DNA of 37,131 bases from Bacteroidales bacterium. GTDB lineage: Bacteria > Bacteroidota > Bacteroidia > Bacteroidales > WCHB1-69. A program made the position numbers and the translations under genes. The stretch spans positions 1-37,131 of the forward strand of contig JAFZXM010000055.1 in NCBI GenBank assembly GCA_017616775.1, given 5' to 3'. Shown here piece after piece: positions 7,435-16,487 of the stretch. The notes beneath the pieces were generated by a model. That model made no database searches, was not told the origin of the DNA, and saw nothing but the letters and a program-made list of their open reading frames with translations. Position 1 is the stretch's first letter. Every line of letters starts with the position of its first letter.

Positions 7435-9426
7435 TTATATATTGTTCAATATATTGTCATCCACCAAGTTGGGCAGGGTGACTTTTAAATTCGGATTGGC
7501 TTTCATGGCTCTTTGGATGGCGAACATGGCACCTTCGTTCCTTGCCCAGCTGCGGCGGGAAATGCCATTGTTGACATCCCAATAAAGCATCATGTGCAGG
7601 CGTTTGTCGGATTCTTCCGTGCCGTCCAACAGCATGCCGAAGCCGCCGTTGATAACTTCACCCCAGCCGACACCGCCGCCGTTGTGAATGCTTACCCATG
7701 TAGCCCCGCGGAAAGAATCTCCGATTACATTTTGTATGGCCATGTCGGCGGTAAATGAGGAGCCGTCATAGATGTTGGAAGTTTCTCTAAACGGAGAATC
7801 GGTGCCGGAAACATCATGATGGTCTCTGCCCAACACCACCGGTGCCGACAATCTGCCGTCTTTGATGGCTTGGTTGAAAGCGGCGGCAATTTTTGTTCTG
7901 CCTTCACAATCGGCATATAATATTCTGGCTTGCGAACCTACCACCAGATGGTTTTCTTTGGCACCTTTTATCCATTGTATATTGTCGTGCATTTGTTGTT
8001 GTATCTCTGCCGGAGCGGTGCTTGCAATTTCTTCCAGCACCTTGATGGCCAAATGATCGGTAACTTCCAGGTCTTCCGCTTTGCCGGATGTGCATACCCA
8101 ACGGAAAGGTCCGAATCCGTAGTCAAAACACATGGGACCCATAATGTCTTGTACATAGGAAGGATAGCGGAATCCCGTGCCGTCGGCATTCATTACGTCT
8201 GCACCCGCGCGACTGGATTCCAACAAAAATGCATTGCCATAGTCGAAGAAATACATGCCTTTGGCTGTCAGCTGGTTGATGGCGGCTACTTGTCGGCGGA
8301 GACTTTCTTGTACTTTTGCTTTAAATGCGGCGGGATTTTCCGCCATCATCGTTTTGGCATCTTCAAAACTTACACCCACAGGATAATATCCGCCTGCCCA
8401 AGGATTGTGCAGGGAGGTTTGGTCGGAACCCAAATCCACTTTGATGTCGTGTTTTACGCAATATTCCCACAAATCCACCACATTGCCCTGATAAGCGAAA
8501 GAATGTGCCTGCTTTTTGGCTCTCATTTCATTGACTTTGGCAAATAAGGCGTCCAAATCTTCGTATATTTCATCCACCCATCCTTGTTGGAAACGTTTTT
8601 GTGTGGCCGAAGGGTTGATTTCAGCCGTAATGGACACCACGCCTGCTATGTTGCCGGCTTTCGGCTGGGCGCCGCTCATGCCGCCCAAACCTGCCGTGAT
8701 AAATAATTTTCCGGCTGTACCTCCGCCTATCTTACGGGCGGCGTTGAGGACGGTGATAGTGGTGCCGTGTACTATTCCTTGCGGACCGATATACATGTAC
8801 GACCCGGCAGTCATTTGTCCGTATTGGCTTACACCCAAGGCGTTAAAACGTTCCCAATCATCGGGTTTGGAATAGTTGGGTATCACCATTCCGTTGGTAA
8901 CAACCACTCTTGGCGCATTCTTGTGCGACGGGAACAAGCCGAGAGGATGTCCGCTGTACATCACCAGCGTTTGCTCGTCGGTCATTTCCGACAAATATTT
9001 CATGACCAAACGGTATTGTGCCCAATTTTGGAAAACAGCGCCGTTTCCGCCATAAGTGATCAACTCGTGCGGATGTTGTGCAACGGCAGGGTCCAAATTG
9101 TTTTGTATCATCAGCATGATGGCAGCCGCCTGACGGCATTTGGCAGGATATTCGTCTATGGGACGGGCATACATGGGATACGAAGGACGAAAACGATACA
9201 TATATATTCTTCCGTATCGGTGTAGCTCTTCGGCAAATTCTTTAGCCAAAAATGCGTGGTGTTTTGCAGGAAAATATCGCAAAGCATTGCGAACCGCCAA
9301 TTTTTTCTCCGAAGGAGTGAGTATGTCTTTACGCTTGGGAGCATGGTTGATGCTAGTGTCGTATGGTTGTAATTCCGGTAATTCGGAAGGAATACCGCCT
9401 ATAATATCTTTTTGAAAATCATTCAT
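7435..9426 (-). CDS. hutU: Urocanate hydratase
   Basis: The 663-residue enzyme converts urocanate to imidazolone propionate in histidine breakdown, using a tightly bound NAD. Conserved blocks include YGGNGAVFQNW at 125-135, QYGQMTAGSYMYIGPQGI at 201-218, GLGGMSGAQPKA at 246-257, and the later FGPFRWVCTSG segment. It is longer than the roughly 555-residue Pseudomonas/Bacillus enzyme and closer in size to the form of about 670 residues found in eukaryotes. No other hut gene (hutH, hutI, ftcD/hutG) is adjacent, so the pathway is scattered or the rest lies outside. It has its own minus-strand promoter box 24 bp upstream of the ATG and ends at a shared terminator, so it is probably monocistronic. 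Confidence 0.97.
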   Translation of the reverse strand: MNDFQKDIIGGIPSELPELQPYDTSINHAPKRKDILTPSEKKLAVRNALRYFPAKHHAFLAKEFAEELHRYGRIYMYRFRPSYPMYARPIDEYPAKCRQAAAIMLMIQNNLDPAVAQHPHELITYGGNGAVFQNWAQYRLVMKYLSEMTDEQTLVMYSGHPLGLFPSHKNAPRVVVTNGMVIPNYSKPDDWERFNALGVSQYGQMTAGSYMYIGPQGIVHGTTITVLNAARKIGGGTAGKLFITAGLGGMSGAQPKAGNIAGVVSITAEINPSATQKRFQQGWVDEIYEDLDALFAKVNEMRAKKQAHSFAYQGNVVDLWEYCVKHDIKVDLGSDQTSLHNPWAGGYYPVGVSFEDAKTMMAENPAAFKAKVQESLRRQVAAINQLTAKGMYFFDYGNAFLLESSRAGADVMNADGTGFRYPSYVQDIMGPMCFDYGFGPFRWVCTSGKAEDLEVTDHLAIKVLEEIASTAPAEIQQQMHDNIQWIKGAKENHLVVGSQARILYADCEGRTKIAAAFNQAIKDGRLSAPVVLGRDHHDVSGTDSPFRETSNIYDGSSFTADMAIQNVIGDSFRGATWVSIHNGGGVGWGEVINGGFGMLLDGTEESDKRLHMMLYWDVNNGISRRSWARNEGAMFAIQRAMKANPNLKVTLPNLVDDNILNNI

Positions 9427-9761
9427 AACTAATAATGTTTATACAATATGCAAAATTACAATATTTTTTTCTATCTGCCTGTTTGCGGAAGACAATAAAT
9501 AAAAAAAGTGGTGCAAGTGCGCTGACATTCAAATGATATAATCCGGATAAAATATTTTTATGTTGAAAATCAGTTTATTAAGAAATTTTTTTTGTCTTGT
9601 GAAAAAATATTTGCCTTTGGTGTAAAAAATAAGAAGATGAAAATCATGTATTTGCGACAAAAAATCAAAAAAGCGGGCAAAAAAACGATTTTTTTGCGAA
9701 AAAACGCACAATATAAAGAAAAAATTTGCGTTAATATGGTGTTTTTTAAAAATAGTACAAA
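9427..9761. other. hutU-metK intergenic region, A/T-rich with inverted repeat
   Basis: This 335-bp divergent region holds the hutU promoter near its left edge. The right half is strongly A/T-rich. It contains an inverted repeat at 9677-9697 (9-bp arms GCAAAAAAA and TTTTTTTGC, loop CGA) and three TTTGCG hexamers at 9651, 9693 and 9725. No perfect TAnnTTTG box for metK is visible; TGTATTTG at 9648-9655 is a near match. I recognise no known SAM riboswitch class. Confidence 0.5.
9451..9458 (-). promoter_or_regulatory. -7 promoter box of hutU (TAATTTTG)
   Basis: On the minus strand this reads TAATTTTG, matching TAnnTTTG, with 24 bp to the hutU ATG. Confidence 0.7.
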
Positions 9762-11072
9762 ATGTCATATTTATTAACATCAGAATCAGTTTCGGAAGGT
9801 CATCCCGATAAAGTGGCAGATCAAATATCGGATGCTTTGTTGGATGAATTTTTAAAAAGGGACAAATATTCAAAGGTAGCATGTGAAACATTGGTTACCA
9901 CAGGTTTGGTGGTATGTGCGGGAGAAGTGAAAACCGATGCCTATGTGGATGTGCAAAGCACAGCGAGAAATGTGATTAAAGAAATAGGATATACCAAAGG
10001 GGAGTATATGTTTGAAAGCAATTCATGCGGTGTGATATCCGCCATACACGAGCAATCTCCCGATATCAACAGGGGCGTGGAGCGTAAAGCGCAAAAAGAT
10101 ATGGGTGCCGGTGATCAGGGCATGATGTTCGGTTATGCCTGTACGGACATGGACAATTACATGCCTTATACCATAGATTTGTCGAATCGTTTTATTGCGG
10201 AGCTCACCCGGGTGCGTAAAGAAAACCGCAGAATGAAATATTTGCGTCCGGATGCTAAAGTGCAAGTCACCATGGAATTTTCCGACAAAGGCAAACCTGT
10301 CGGAATAAACACATTGGTGTTTTCGGTGCAGCACGATGAGTTCATGGGCGACGATGAGGCTATGCGCAAAGTGATAGAGGCCGATATCAAAGACATTATC
10401 ATTCCTGCCGTGCGTCGTAAATTGCCGACACATGTAAAGCGATTGTTTAATGCCGATTATAAATTATATGTCAACCCGACAGGCAAATTCGTTATAGGAG
10501 GTCCTCATGGCGATACCGGGCTTACGGGTAGAAAAATCATAGTGGATTCTTATGGCGGCATGTGTCCTCACGGCGGTGGCGCTTTTTCGGGAAAAGATCC
10601 GTCTAAGGTGGACCGTTCGGGGAGTTATGCGGCCCGTCATATAGCCAAAAATATTGTGGCTGCCGGCATAGCCAGAGAATGTATGGTGCAAGTATCGTAT
10701 GCTATAGGCGTGGCAGAGCCTGTAAATATATATATAGATACCAAAGGCAGTACCAAAATAAAAGATAAGAACGGAAAAACCGTGCTTAATAGTGATATAG
10801 CCAAAGCTGTTGCATCCCTGTTTGATTTAACACCTTATGGAATTATCAAACGCTTCGGATTGACTAATCCTATCTATTTCACCACAGCGGCTCGCAAGCA
10901 TTTCGGTATTGATTCTTATATCGGAGAAGTGGAAGTGTATTATAAAGATAAGGAAACCTATACGCGACAGATAGACGGACAAGACCATTTGTTTAAAAAA
11001 GTGTGCTTCTATCCATGGGAAAAATTGGATTATGTGGATAAATTACGCAAATATTTTCATATGAGTGAATAA
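9762..11072 (+). CDS. metK: S-adenosylmethionine synthetase
   Basis: The 436-residue enzyme makes SAM from methionine and ATP in the cytoplasm. Signature sequences are complete: GHPDK at 13-17, [12 protein letters not shown] at 115-126, and the glycine-rich [16 protein letters not shown] at 271-286. It is longer than the 384-residue E. coli enzyme. The Bacteroidetes-type extra length is in internal insertions such as residues 148-163 and an extended C-terminus. The gene stands alone between its own A/T-rich leader and a hairpin at 11077-11102. SAM supply is needed for radical-SAM enzymes such as the lysine 2,3-aminomutase expected elsewhere in the lysine pathway, but this is not a specific link. 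Confidence 0.98.
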   Translation: MSYLLTSESVSEGHPDKVADQISDALLDEFLKRDKYSKVACETLVTTGLVVCAGEVKTDAYVDVQSTARNVIKEIGYTKGEYMFESNSCGVISAIHEQSPDINRGVERKAQKDMGAGDQGMMFGYACTDMDNYMPYTIDLSNRFIAELTRVRKENRRMKYLRPDAKVQVTMEFSDKGKPVGINTLVFSVQHDEFMGDDEAMRKVIEADIKDIIIPAVRRKLPTHVKRLFNADYKLYVNPTGKFVIGGPHGDTGLTGRKIIVDSYGGMCPHGGGAFSGKDPSKVDRSGSYAARHIAKNIVAAGIARECMVQVSYAIGVAEPVNIYIDTKGSTKIKDKNGKTVLNSDIAKAVASLFDLTPYGIIKRFGLTNPIYFTTAARKHFGIDSYIGEVEVYYKDKETYTRQIDGQDHLFKKVCFYPWEKLDYVDKLRKYFHMSE

Positions 11073-11076
11073 AAAA

Positions 11077-11102
11077 ATGCGGTTCTAAGAGGAGAACCGC
11101 AT
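11077..11102 (+). terminator. Hairpin after metK, probable terminator
   Basis: ATGCGGTTCT and AGAACCGCAT form a perfect 10-bp stem around a 6-nt loop, 5 bp past the metK stop. The T-run after it is poor, so termination may be partial. Confidence 0.65.
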
Positions 11103-11274
11103 AACTCATTAACAATTTTGTATTTGTTGTATCTTATCAACACCCGCTTAAACGATAATACTTGAAAAAAGGTTGCATATTTTAATAAAAAAAACAGGGG
11201 AATATCGTAAGCGATTGTAAATGAATGATAAATTTTTTAAATCGAAAAAAAGAAATAACATAAAAAGCAATAAT

Positions 11275-12732
11275 ATGAGTACAGAAAATTTAAAACCGAC
11301 AATGTTGTGGAATAATTTTAAAGCAATATGCAGTATTCCGCATCCTTCCAAACATGAAGAAAAATTAGTGGCTTATTTGAAAAAATGGGCGCAAGAGCGT
11401 AACATTGACGTTAAGCAAGATGCTATAGGTAATCTTATATTCTCCAAACCGGCAACCCCCGGAATGGAAAACAGAAAAGGTGTTATATTGCAGGGACATA
11501 TTGATATGGTGCCTCAAAAAAACAGTGATAAGGTTCACGACTTTACCAAAGATCCTATAGAAATGATAGTACGTCCGGACGGATGGGTAAGCGCCAACGG
11601 CACTACATTGGGAGCAGATAACGGTATAGGCTGTGCCGCTGCATTAAGTGTTTTGGAATCTGACGATATCCAGCACGGACCGCTGGAAGTATTGGTTACC
11701 ATAGATGAAGAAACAGGAATGACAGGTGCTTTCGGATTGAAATCCGGCATGTTCAAAGGTGATATATTGATGAATTTGGATTCCGAAACGGAAGGTGAAC
11801 TCTATGTGGGTTGTGCCGGTGGCTTGGATGCCAATATTACGTTAAAATATAACGAAATGCCTGCACCTGCACAAATGCAAGGCGTGAAAATAGCTTTAAC
11901 AGGTCTTAATGGCGGACATTCCGGTATGGATATTCATATGGGTCGCGGTAATGCCAATAAAATCATCACCCGTTTGTTAAAACAATGTATTACCCAATGC
12001 GATATGCAGATAGCCACCGTTAACGGAGGCAGTTTGCGCAATGCCATTCCTAGGGAAGCATTTGTGGTAGGAGCGGTTCCTGCATCTAAATATGACGCAT
12101 TTGTGGAATTGTGCAATCGTTTCCGCGCGGTGATATTGAATGAATTTTCGGCAGTGGAACCATCCGTTAGTTTGGAAATACAAAAAACGGACACTCCGAA
12201 AAATGTCATCACCAAAGCCGATCAATTACGCATAGTCAACATGGTGTTTGCTTTGCCTAACGGTGTTATGCGTATGAGTGATTCCATGCCGGGCTTGGTG
12301 GAAACATCTACCAATTTGGCTATCTTTACAGCCGAAAACGGCAAAATGGAAGTGAAATGTTTGTTGCGTTCATCGGTGGATTCAGCCAAAGAAGCGGTAG
12401 GAGCCAAAATGGAGGCAATAGCCGAAATGGCAGGTGCTGAAATTACATTAACAGGTGCCTATCCGGGATGGAAACCCAATATGGATTCTCCTATTTTGAA
12501 AACCATGCTGAACGTATATCAGCAATTGTTTAACAAACCCGCTGAAATAAAAGCTATTCATGCCGGTTTGGAATGCGGTTTGTTGGGAGGCATGTATCCC
12601 CATTGGGATATGATATCTTTTGGTCCCACCATTTCTCACCCTCATTCTCCTGATGAAAAAGTGAATATTGAAAGTGTGGAAAAATTCTGGAAATTCCTGG
12701 TGGAAACATTGAAAAATGTGCCTGTAAAATAA
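11275..12732 (+). CDS. pepD: Aminoacyl-histidine dipeptidase (M20)
   Basis: The 485-residue cytoplasmic zinc dipeptidase cleaves Xaa-His and related dipeptides. Metal-site residues are visible: His75 and Asp77 in GHIDMVP, bridging Asp115 in LGADNGIG, Glu145-Glu146 in DEETGMTG, an acidic ligand near 169-173, and the late His in SHPHSPDE at 455-457. A lid/dimerisation domain lies in the middle. An in-frame ATG at 11221 would add a Lys/Asn-rich 18-residue tail absent from the family. The product MSTENLKPTMLWNNF from 11275 aligns with usual PepD N-termini, so I use 11275. It fits a peptide-fermenting lifestyle. A strong terminator follows. Confidence 0.95.
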   Translation: MSTENLKPTMLWNNFKAICSIPHPSKHEEKLVAYLKKWAQERNIDVKQDAIGNLIFSKPATPGMENRKGVILQGHIDMVPQKNSDKVHDFTKDPIEMIVRPDGWVSANGTTLGADNGIGCAAALSVLESDDIQHGPLEVLVTIDEETGMTGAFGLKSGMFKGDILMNLDSETEGELYVGCAGGLDANITLKYNEMPAPAQMQGVKIALTGLNGGHSGMDIHMGRGNANKIITRLLKQCITQCDMQIATVNGGSLRNAIPREAFVVGAVPASKYDAFVELCNRFRAVILNEFSAVEPSVSLEIQKTDTPKNVITKADQLRIVNMVFALPNGVMRMSDSMPGLVETSTNLAIFTAENGKMEVKCLLRSSVDSAKEAVGAKMEAIAEMAGAEITLTGAYPGWKPNMDSPILKTMLNVYQQLFNKPAEIKAIHAGLECGLLGGMYPHWDMISFGPTISHPHSPDEKVNIESVEKFWKFLVETLKNVPVK

Positions 12733-12750
12733 AGGAAAAACAGATGTTAT

Positions 12751-12784
12751 AAGAGGTTTGGCAGAGGTCAAACCTCTTTTTTTT
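12751..12784 (+). terminator. Intrinsic terminator of pepD
   Basis: AAGAGGTTTG and CAAACCTCTT form a 10-bp perfect stem with an 8-nt loop, followed by a run of T residues, 18 bp after the pepD stop. Confidence 0.92.
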
Positions 12785-12869
12785 ACCCCAAAACCCCTGT
12801 TGATTATCAATATTCTTTCTTGGTTGAACCCATAATATGCCAAGAAAAAGTGTCTTATATTGATTTTGC

Positions 12870-12896
12870 TTGCGTTTTTTTAATGAAAAAACGCAA
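12870..12896. other. Strong hairpin TTGCGTTTTTT/AAAAAACGCAA
   Basis: Two 11-nt arms pair perfectly around the loop TAATG. A separate T-run begins 7 bp after the right arm. It could be a second terminator or a regulatory structure in the recQ leader region, lying upstream of the recQ promoter box. Confidence 0.6.
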
Positions 12897-12987
12897 ACGA
12901 TGATTTTTTTTCTTTCTGTAAATCAACAATTTCTCTTTTTTTTGAAAAAAAATGTTTTATGTTGCGTATGATATAATTGTTTTTATA

Positions 12988-12995
12988 TACCTTTG
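12988..12995 (+). promoter_or_regulatory. -7 promoter box of recQ operon (TACCTTTG)
   Basis: TACCTTTG matches TAnnTTTG and is 42 bp before the recQ ATG. A TTG at 12962-12964 could serve as the upstream element, though its spacing is slightly long. Confidence 0.7.
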
Positions 12996-13037
12996 CATTA
13001 CATAAACCAGTGAATAAAAAAAAACGAAGAGTTTGTT

Positions 13038-15239
13038 ATGGCAAAAAAAGCAGAAGTAGACTTACACAAAAAGTTGAAAAAATTTTTCGGTTTTGACCAT
13101 TTTAAAGGCAATCAGGAGGCTGTAATCAGAAGTGTGTTGGAAGGTCGTAATTCATTTGTGATCATGCCCACCGGCGGCGGTAAATCGTTGTGTTACCAAT
13201 TGCCGGCTTTGATTATGGATGGTACGGCTATAGTGGTATCTCCCTTAATTGCTTTGATGAAAAATCAAGTGGACGCTATTCGCAGTCATTCTCAAGATAC
13301 TGCTATAGCGCATGTGTATAATTCTACTTTGAATAAGGCAGAGCAATTGGCGGTAAAAGCGGATTTGGCTGCCGGTAAGACCAAGTTGCTGTACATGGCG
13401 CCGGAATCTTTGGTAAAGGCAGAAAATTTGGCCATGCTGAAAGATTTGAAAATATCTTTTGTCGCTATAGACGAGGCGCATTGTATTTCGGAATGGGGGC
13501 ATGATTTCAGGCCTGAATATAGAAAAATACGCCAAGTGGTTACGGATTTGGAGCAGGATGTGCCGATTATGGCCCTTACCGCTACGGCTACACCCAAAGT
13601 AAGGCACGATATTCAAAAAAATTTGGATATGATGGATGCCGATGTGTATCAGGCTTCGTTTAACAGGCCCAATATGTATTACGAGGTGAGAGAGAAAACC
13701 CCTGATATAGACAAGGAAATAGTTCGTTTTATTCATGAACACAGCGGCAAATCGGGAATAATATATTGTTTGAGCCGCAAGCAGGTGGAAGATTTTGCCG
13801 AATTTTTGCAGGTGAACAATATCAAGGCGCTTCCGTATCATGCAGGCTTGGATGCAGCGGTCAGAGCTGAAAACCAAGATAAGTTTTTGATGGAAGAAGT
13901 GGATGTGATAGTGGCTACCATCGCTTTCGGCATGGGTATAGATAAACCCGATGTGCGTTATGTTATCCATTATGACATGCCCAAAAGTCTGGAAGGCTAT
14001 TATCAGGAAACAGGCCGTGCCGGCAGGGACGATGGCGAAGCTATTTGTATAGCTTATTATTCCTATAGTGATTTGCAGAAATTGGAGAAGCTTTCCAAAA
14101 ACAAATCCATGGCGGAACAGGAAATTGCCAAGCAGCTTTTGGCGGAAACCACCGCTTATGCCGAATCTCAATTATGCAGGCGCAGACATCTGCTCTATTA
14201 TTTCGGAGAATTGTATGAGCAGGACAATTGCGGAAATTGTGATAATTGCGTGCGGGTAAAACATAAAGAAGACGGTAAGGAATATATGATCACCTTATTG
14301 AGCGCTATCAAAGAAATGAAACAGCAATTTAAAGAAAAATATGTGGTAAGCGTTCTTATGGGTGAGCCCACTGCCGACATCAGAAAATATAAACATAATG
14401 AATTGTCCTGTTTCGGTGAAGGTAAGGATATGACGGAGAAATTTTGGTCGTCGTTGGTACAACAAGCCATGTTTGAAAATTTATTGGATAAGAATTTGGA
14501 AAATTACGGTGTGTTGAAACTTACCAAAGAGGGTGAAAAATATATCAAAAAGCCTTATCCTATCATGGTGGTGATAGAAAAAGAAGAAGACGAAGATGAA
14601 GATGACGAAATGGGCGATATGGCTTCTTCGCAAAAAGGCGGAGCCGTGGATAAAGTGTTGTTTGCCATGTTGAAAGATCTGCTTAAAGATATGGCAAAAT
14701 CCGAAAATTTGCCTCCATATGTTATTTTCCAGGAAAATTCCTTAGAGGATATGTGTAATCAATATCCCACTACTTTGGATGAAATGAAAAAAATAACGGG
14801 AGTGGGGGAAGGCAAAGCCCAAAAATATGGTCAGCCGTTTATAGATTTGATACGTAAATATGTAGAAGATAACGAAATAGAGCGTCCTCAGGATATTGTG
14901 GTGAAAACGGTAGTCAACAAGTCGGAACTGAGAGTGTATATTATTCAAAATATCGACAGGCGTATTCCGTTGGAAGATATAGCAATATCCAAAAACATGA
15001 CCATGAGTGAATTGCTTACCGAAATAGAGCGGATAGTGATGTCCGGCACCAAATTGAATTTGGACTATTATATAGATGAATATGTAGATGTGTATCATTG
15101 TGAGGAAATTTTGGATTATCTGCACAACAGTGAGCAGGATTCCGTAGAAAAAGCGTTGGAAGAATTGGGAGAAGATGAATACACCATGGATGAAATACGT
15201 TTAATGCGTATTAAATTTTTATCGGATAAAGGAAATTAA
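13038..15239 (+). CDS. recQ: ATP-dependent DNA helicase RecQ
   Basis: The 733-residue 3'-5' helicase acts in recombination and fork repair. Visible parts in order: Walker A TGGGKS at 45-50, DEAH box at 145-148 followed by CISEWGHDFRPEY, the RecQ helicase motif VI QETGRAGRDD at 323-332, zinc-binding Cys380, Cys398, Cys401 and Cys404, a winged-helix region, an acidic linker EDEDEDDE near 517-524, an HRDC domain at about 537-612, and a further C-terminal helical region of about 120 residues. It is longer than E. coli RecQ by that last region, as is usual in Bacteroidetes. The next gene starts 20 bp downstream. Confidence 0.97.
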   Translation: MAKKAEVDLHKKLKKFFGFDHFKGNQEAVIRSVLEGRNSFVIMPTGGGKSLCYQLPALIMDGTAIVVSPLIALMKNQVDAIRSHSQDTAIAHVYNSTLNKAEQLAVKADLAAGKTKLLYMAPESLVKAENLAMLKDLKISFVAIDEAHCISEWGHDFRPEYRKIRQVVTDLEQDVPIMALTATATPKVRHDIQKNLDMMDADVYQASFNRPNMYYEVREKTPDIDKEIVRFIHEHSGKSGIIYCLSRKQVEDFAEFLQVNNIKALPYHAGLDAAVRAENQDKFLMEEVDVIVATIAFGMGIDKPDVRYVIHYDMPKSLEGYYQETGRAGRDDGEAICIAYYSYSDLQKLEKLSKNKSMAEQEIAKQLLAETTAYAESQLCRRRHLLYYFGELYEQDNCGNCDNCVRVKHKEDGKEYMITLLSAIKEMKQQFKEKYVVSVLMGEPTADIRKYKHNELSCFGEGKDMTEKFWSSLVQQAMFENLLDKNLENYGVLKLTKEGEKYIKKPYPIMVVIEKEEDEDEDDEMGDMASSQKGGAVDKVLFAMLKDLLKDMAKSENLPPYVIFQENSLEDMCNQYPTTLDEMKKITGVGEGKAQKYGQPFIDLIRKYVEDNEIERPQDIVVKTVVNKSELRVYIIQNIDRRIPLEDIAISKNMTMSELLTEIERIVMSGTKLNLDYYIDEYVDVYHCEEILDYLHNSEQDSVEKALEELGEDEYTMDEIRLMRIKFLSDKGN

Positions 15240-15259
15240 AAATATAAATCAAAATATTA

Positions 15260-16039
15260 ATGGAAAATTTAGACATAGTGAATCAAAAATTATCTTCGGA
15301 AGACAATCAGGAAACATTGTCGGGAGAAAGCGTAAATACGGAAAATATTGATGTTGCGGACGAAGTGAAGACAGAAGAAAACACGTCAACACCGGAATTG
15401 ACCCAATTACCACCCGAAAAACCTTCGTGTTCGTCAGGCAAAAATGGATGCAAATGTTGGCATTGGTTGGTTACCTTATTGTTATTAGGAGCGGTAATCG
15501 CCTTGTTTGTATTGCATTTCACCTCTAAGAACCAACCGTTGGTATTGCCCGAAGGACAAGACCATACAGGGGTGATACTTACGGTCAATAATGATTCGAT
15601 ATTAGAATATTTTGAATTGGTATCCATTTTAAAAAGCGATTTGGAAGCCGAATCGGATAAATATACCAAGGATATGCAGGGAAAATACAAGAATTTTCAA
15701 ACCAAGGTGAATAATTACCAAATAAATGTCCAAAACCAAGTGCTTACACAAACGCAAATGCAGAATGCGGAACGTGATTTGGCAAGAGAACAGCAGGAAT
15801 TGCAAGATTTGGAAAGCAGATATACCACCATTTTGGCTAACAAGGAAATGTCGGTGCAAAATGAAATCACCGATTCCATTATCAATGCCACCAAGCGTGT
15901 GAATGACAGAAAATACAAGGCAGATTATGTTTTTGCCACAGCCAAGGGTTCAGCCATAATATGTGCCAACCCCACTTTTGATATTACTCAAGAGGTGATA
16001 GATGAATTGAATAGTGCCTATAAAAAATCCCGTGATTAA
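15260..16039 (+). CDS. Membrane-tethered Skp/OmpH-like protein
   Basis: The 259-residue protein has an acidic, Ser/Glu/Thr-rich N-terminal tail of about 65 residues with clustered Cys (57, 64, 66), one transmembrane helix at about 67-87, and a periplasmic part dominated by a coiled coil (about 125-220). The ending ANPTFDITQEVIDELN matches the end of the OmpH/Skp family, whose members are periplasmic chaperones for outer-membrane proteins. Skp normally has a cleaved signal peptide, so this looks like an anchored variant with a cytosolic tail. Its last base overlaps the next ATG (TAATG), tying it to the lipoprotein gene. Family assignment rests on the C-terminal pattern and coiled coil. Confidence 0.65.
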   Translation: MENLDIVNQKLSSEDNQETLSGESVNTENIDVADEVKTEENTSTPELTQLPPEKPSCSSGKNGCKCWHWLVTLLLLGAVIALFVLHFTSKNQPLVLPEGQDHTGVILTVNNDSILEYFELVSILKSDLEAESDKYTKDMQGKYKNFQTKVNNYQINVQNQVLTQTQMQNAERDLAREQQELQDLESRYTTILANKEMSVQNEITDSIINATKRVNDRKYKADYVFATAKGSAIICANPTFDITQEVIDELNSAYKKSRD

Positions 16040-16485
16040 TGAAACTTTATATTAACGCAATTGTATTTTCTGTTATTGCCGTTTTGTGTATTGCGTGCGG
16101 TCCCAAACGTCAGGAAAAGGTAGTGATCAATTCCTATGCCGACGGTAAACCCAAATTGGAATATGTATATATATTAAACGATGAAGGAAATAAGCAATTG
16201 TATAAAGAAACACATTATTTTCCCGAAAAGAAAAAATATATAGAAGGAACTTACGACCAATTCACCCGCAGAGACGGGGAGTGGACATCATGGTATGAAA
16301 ACGGCCGCAAGAACAGTCAGGGAACTTACGAAAACGGCTTGTTGCAAGGCAAATATACCGTTTGGCATCCTAACGGAAAAGTATTTTACAAAGGCCAATA
16401 CAAAAATGGAGTGAAAGTCGGTACATGGTCATATTATGATACCGCGGGACGTTTGATGCACACAGAAATTTGTGATAATCATTAA
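16039..16485 (+). CDS. MORN-repeat (YwqK-like) lipoprotein
   Basis: The 148-residue product has a short hydrophobic leader ending in CIAC, with Cys20 as probable lipidation site, although Leu is not at the ideal position. The mature part holds consecutive MORN_2-type repeats of the pattern G.W..W..NG....G.Y.nG...G.: DGEWTSWYENGRKNSQGTY, then QGKYTVWHPNGKVFYKGQY, then VGTWSYYDTAGRL. Such proteins are common in Bacteroidetes and their role is unknown. It overlaps the preceding Skp-like gene by one base and is 2 bp from asnB, so the three are probably co-translated. Confidence 0.8.
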   Translation: MKLYINAIVFSVIAVLCIACGPKRQEKVVINSYADGKPKLEYVYILNDEGNKQLYKETHYFPEKKKYIEGTYDQFTRRDGEWTSWYENGRKNSQGTYENGLLQGKYTVWHPNGKVFYKGQYKNGVKVGTWSYYDTAGRLMHTEICDNH

Positions 16486-16487
16486 TT

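Larger units (their letters stand above)
12733..13037. other. pepD-recQ intergenic region with several inverted repeats
   Basis: The 305-bp gap holds the pepD terminator, an 8-bp inverted repeat (TTTCTTGG at 12816-12823 with CCAAGAAA at 12840-12847), a second strong hairpin at 12870-12896, long T tracts, and the recQ promoter box at 12988-12995. No coding sequence is evident. Confidence 0.6.

Noticed and set aside
7930..8547. 205-codon plus-strand frame inside hutU
   Set aside because: It is antisense to conserved urocanate hydratase sequence, and the product has no recognisable motif.
9592..9777. Lys-rich 61-codon frame upstream of metK
   Set aside because: It arises from A-rich DNA, overlaps the metK start in another frame and has no initiation signal. 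Treated as leader sequence.
13245..14171. Long minus-strand open frame of 308 codons opposite recQ
   Set aside because: It is fully antisense to an unmistakable RecQ helicase, its product is rich in His, Ile and Phe without any domain pattern, and it has no promoter. It is a shadow frame.
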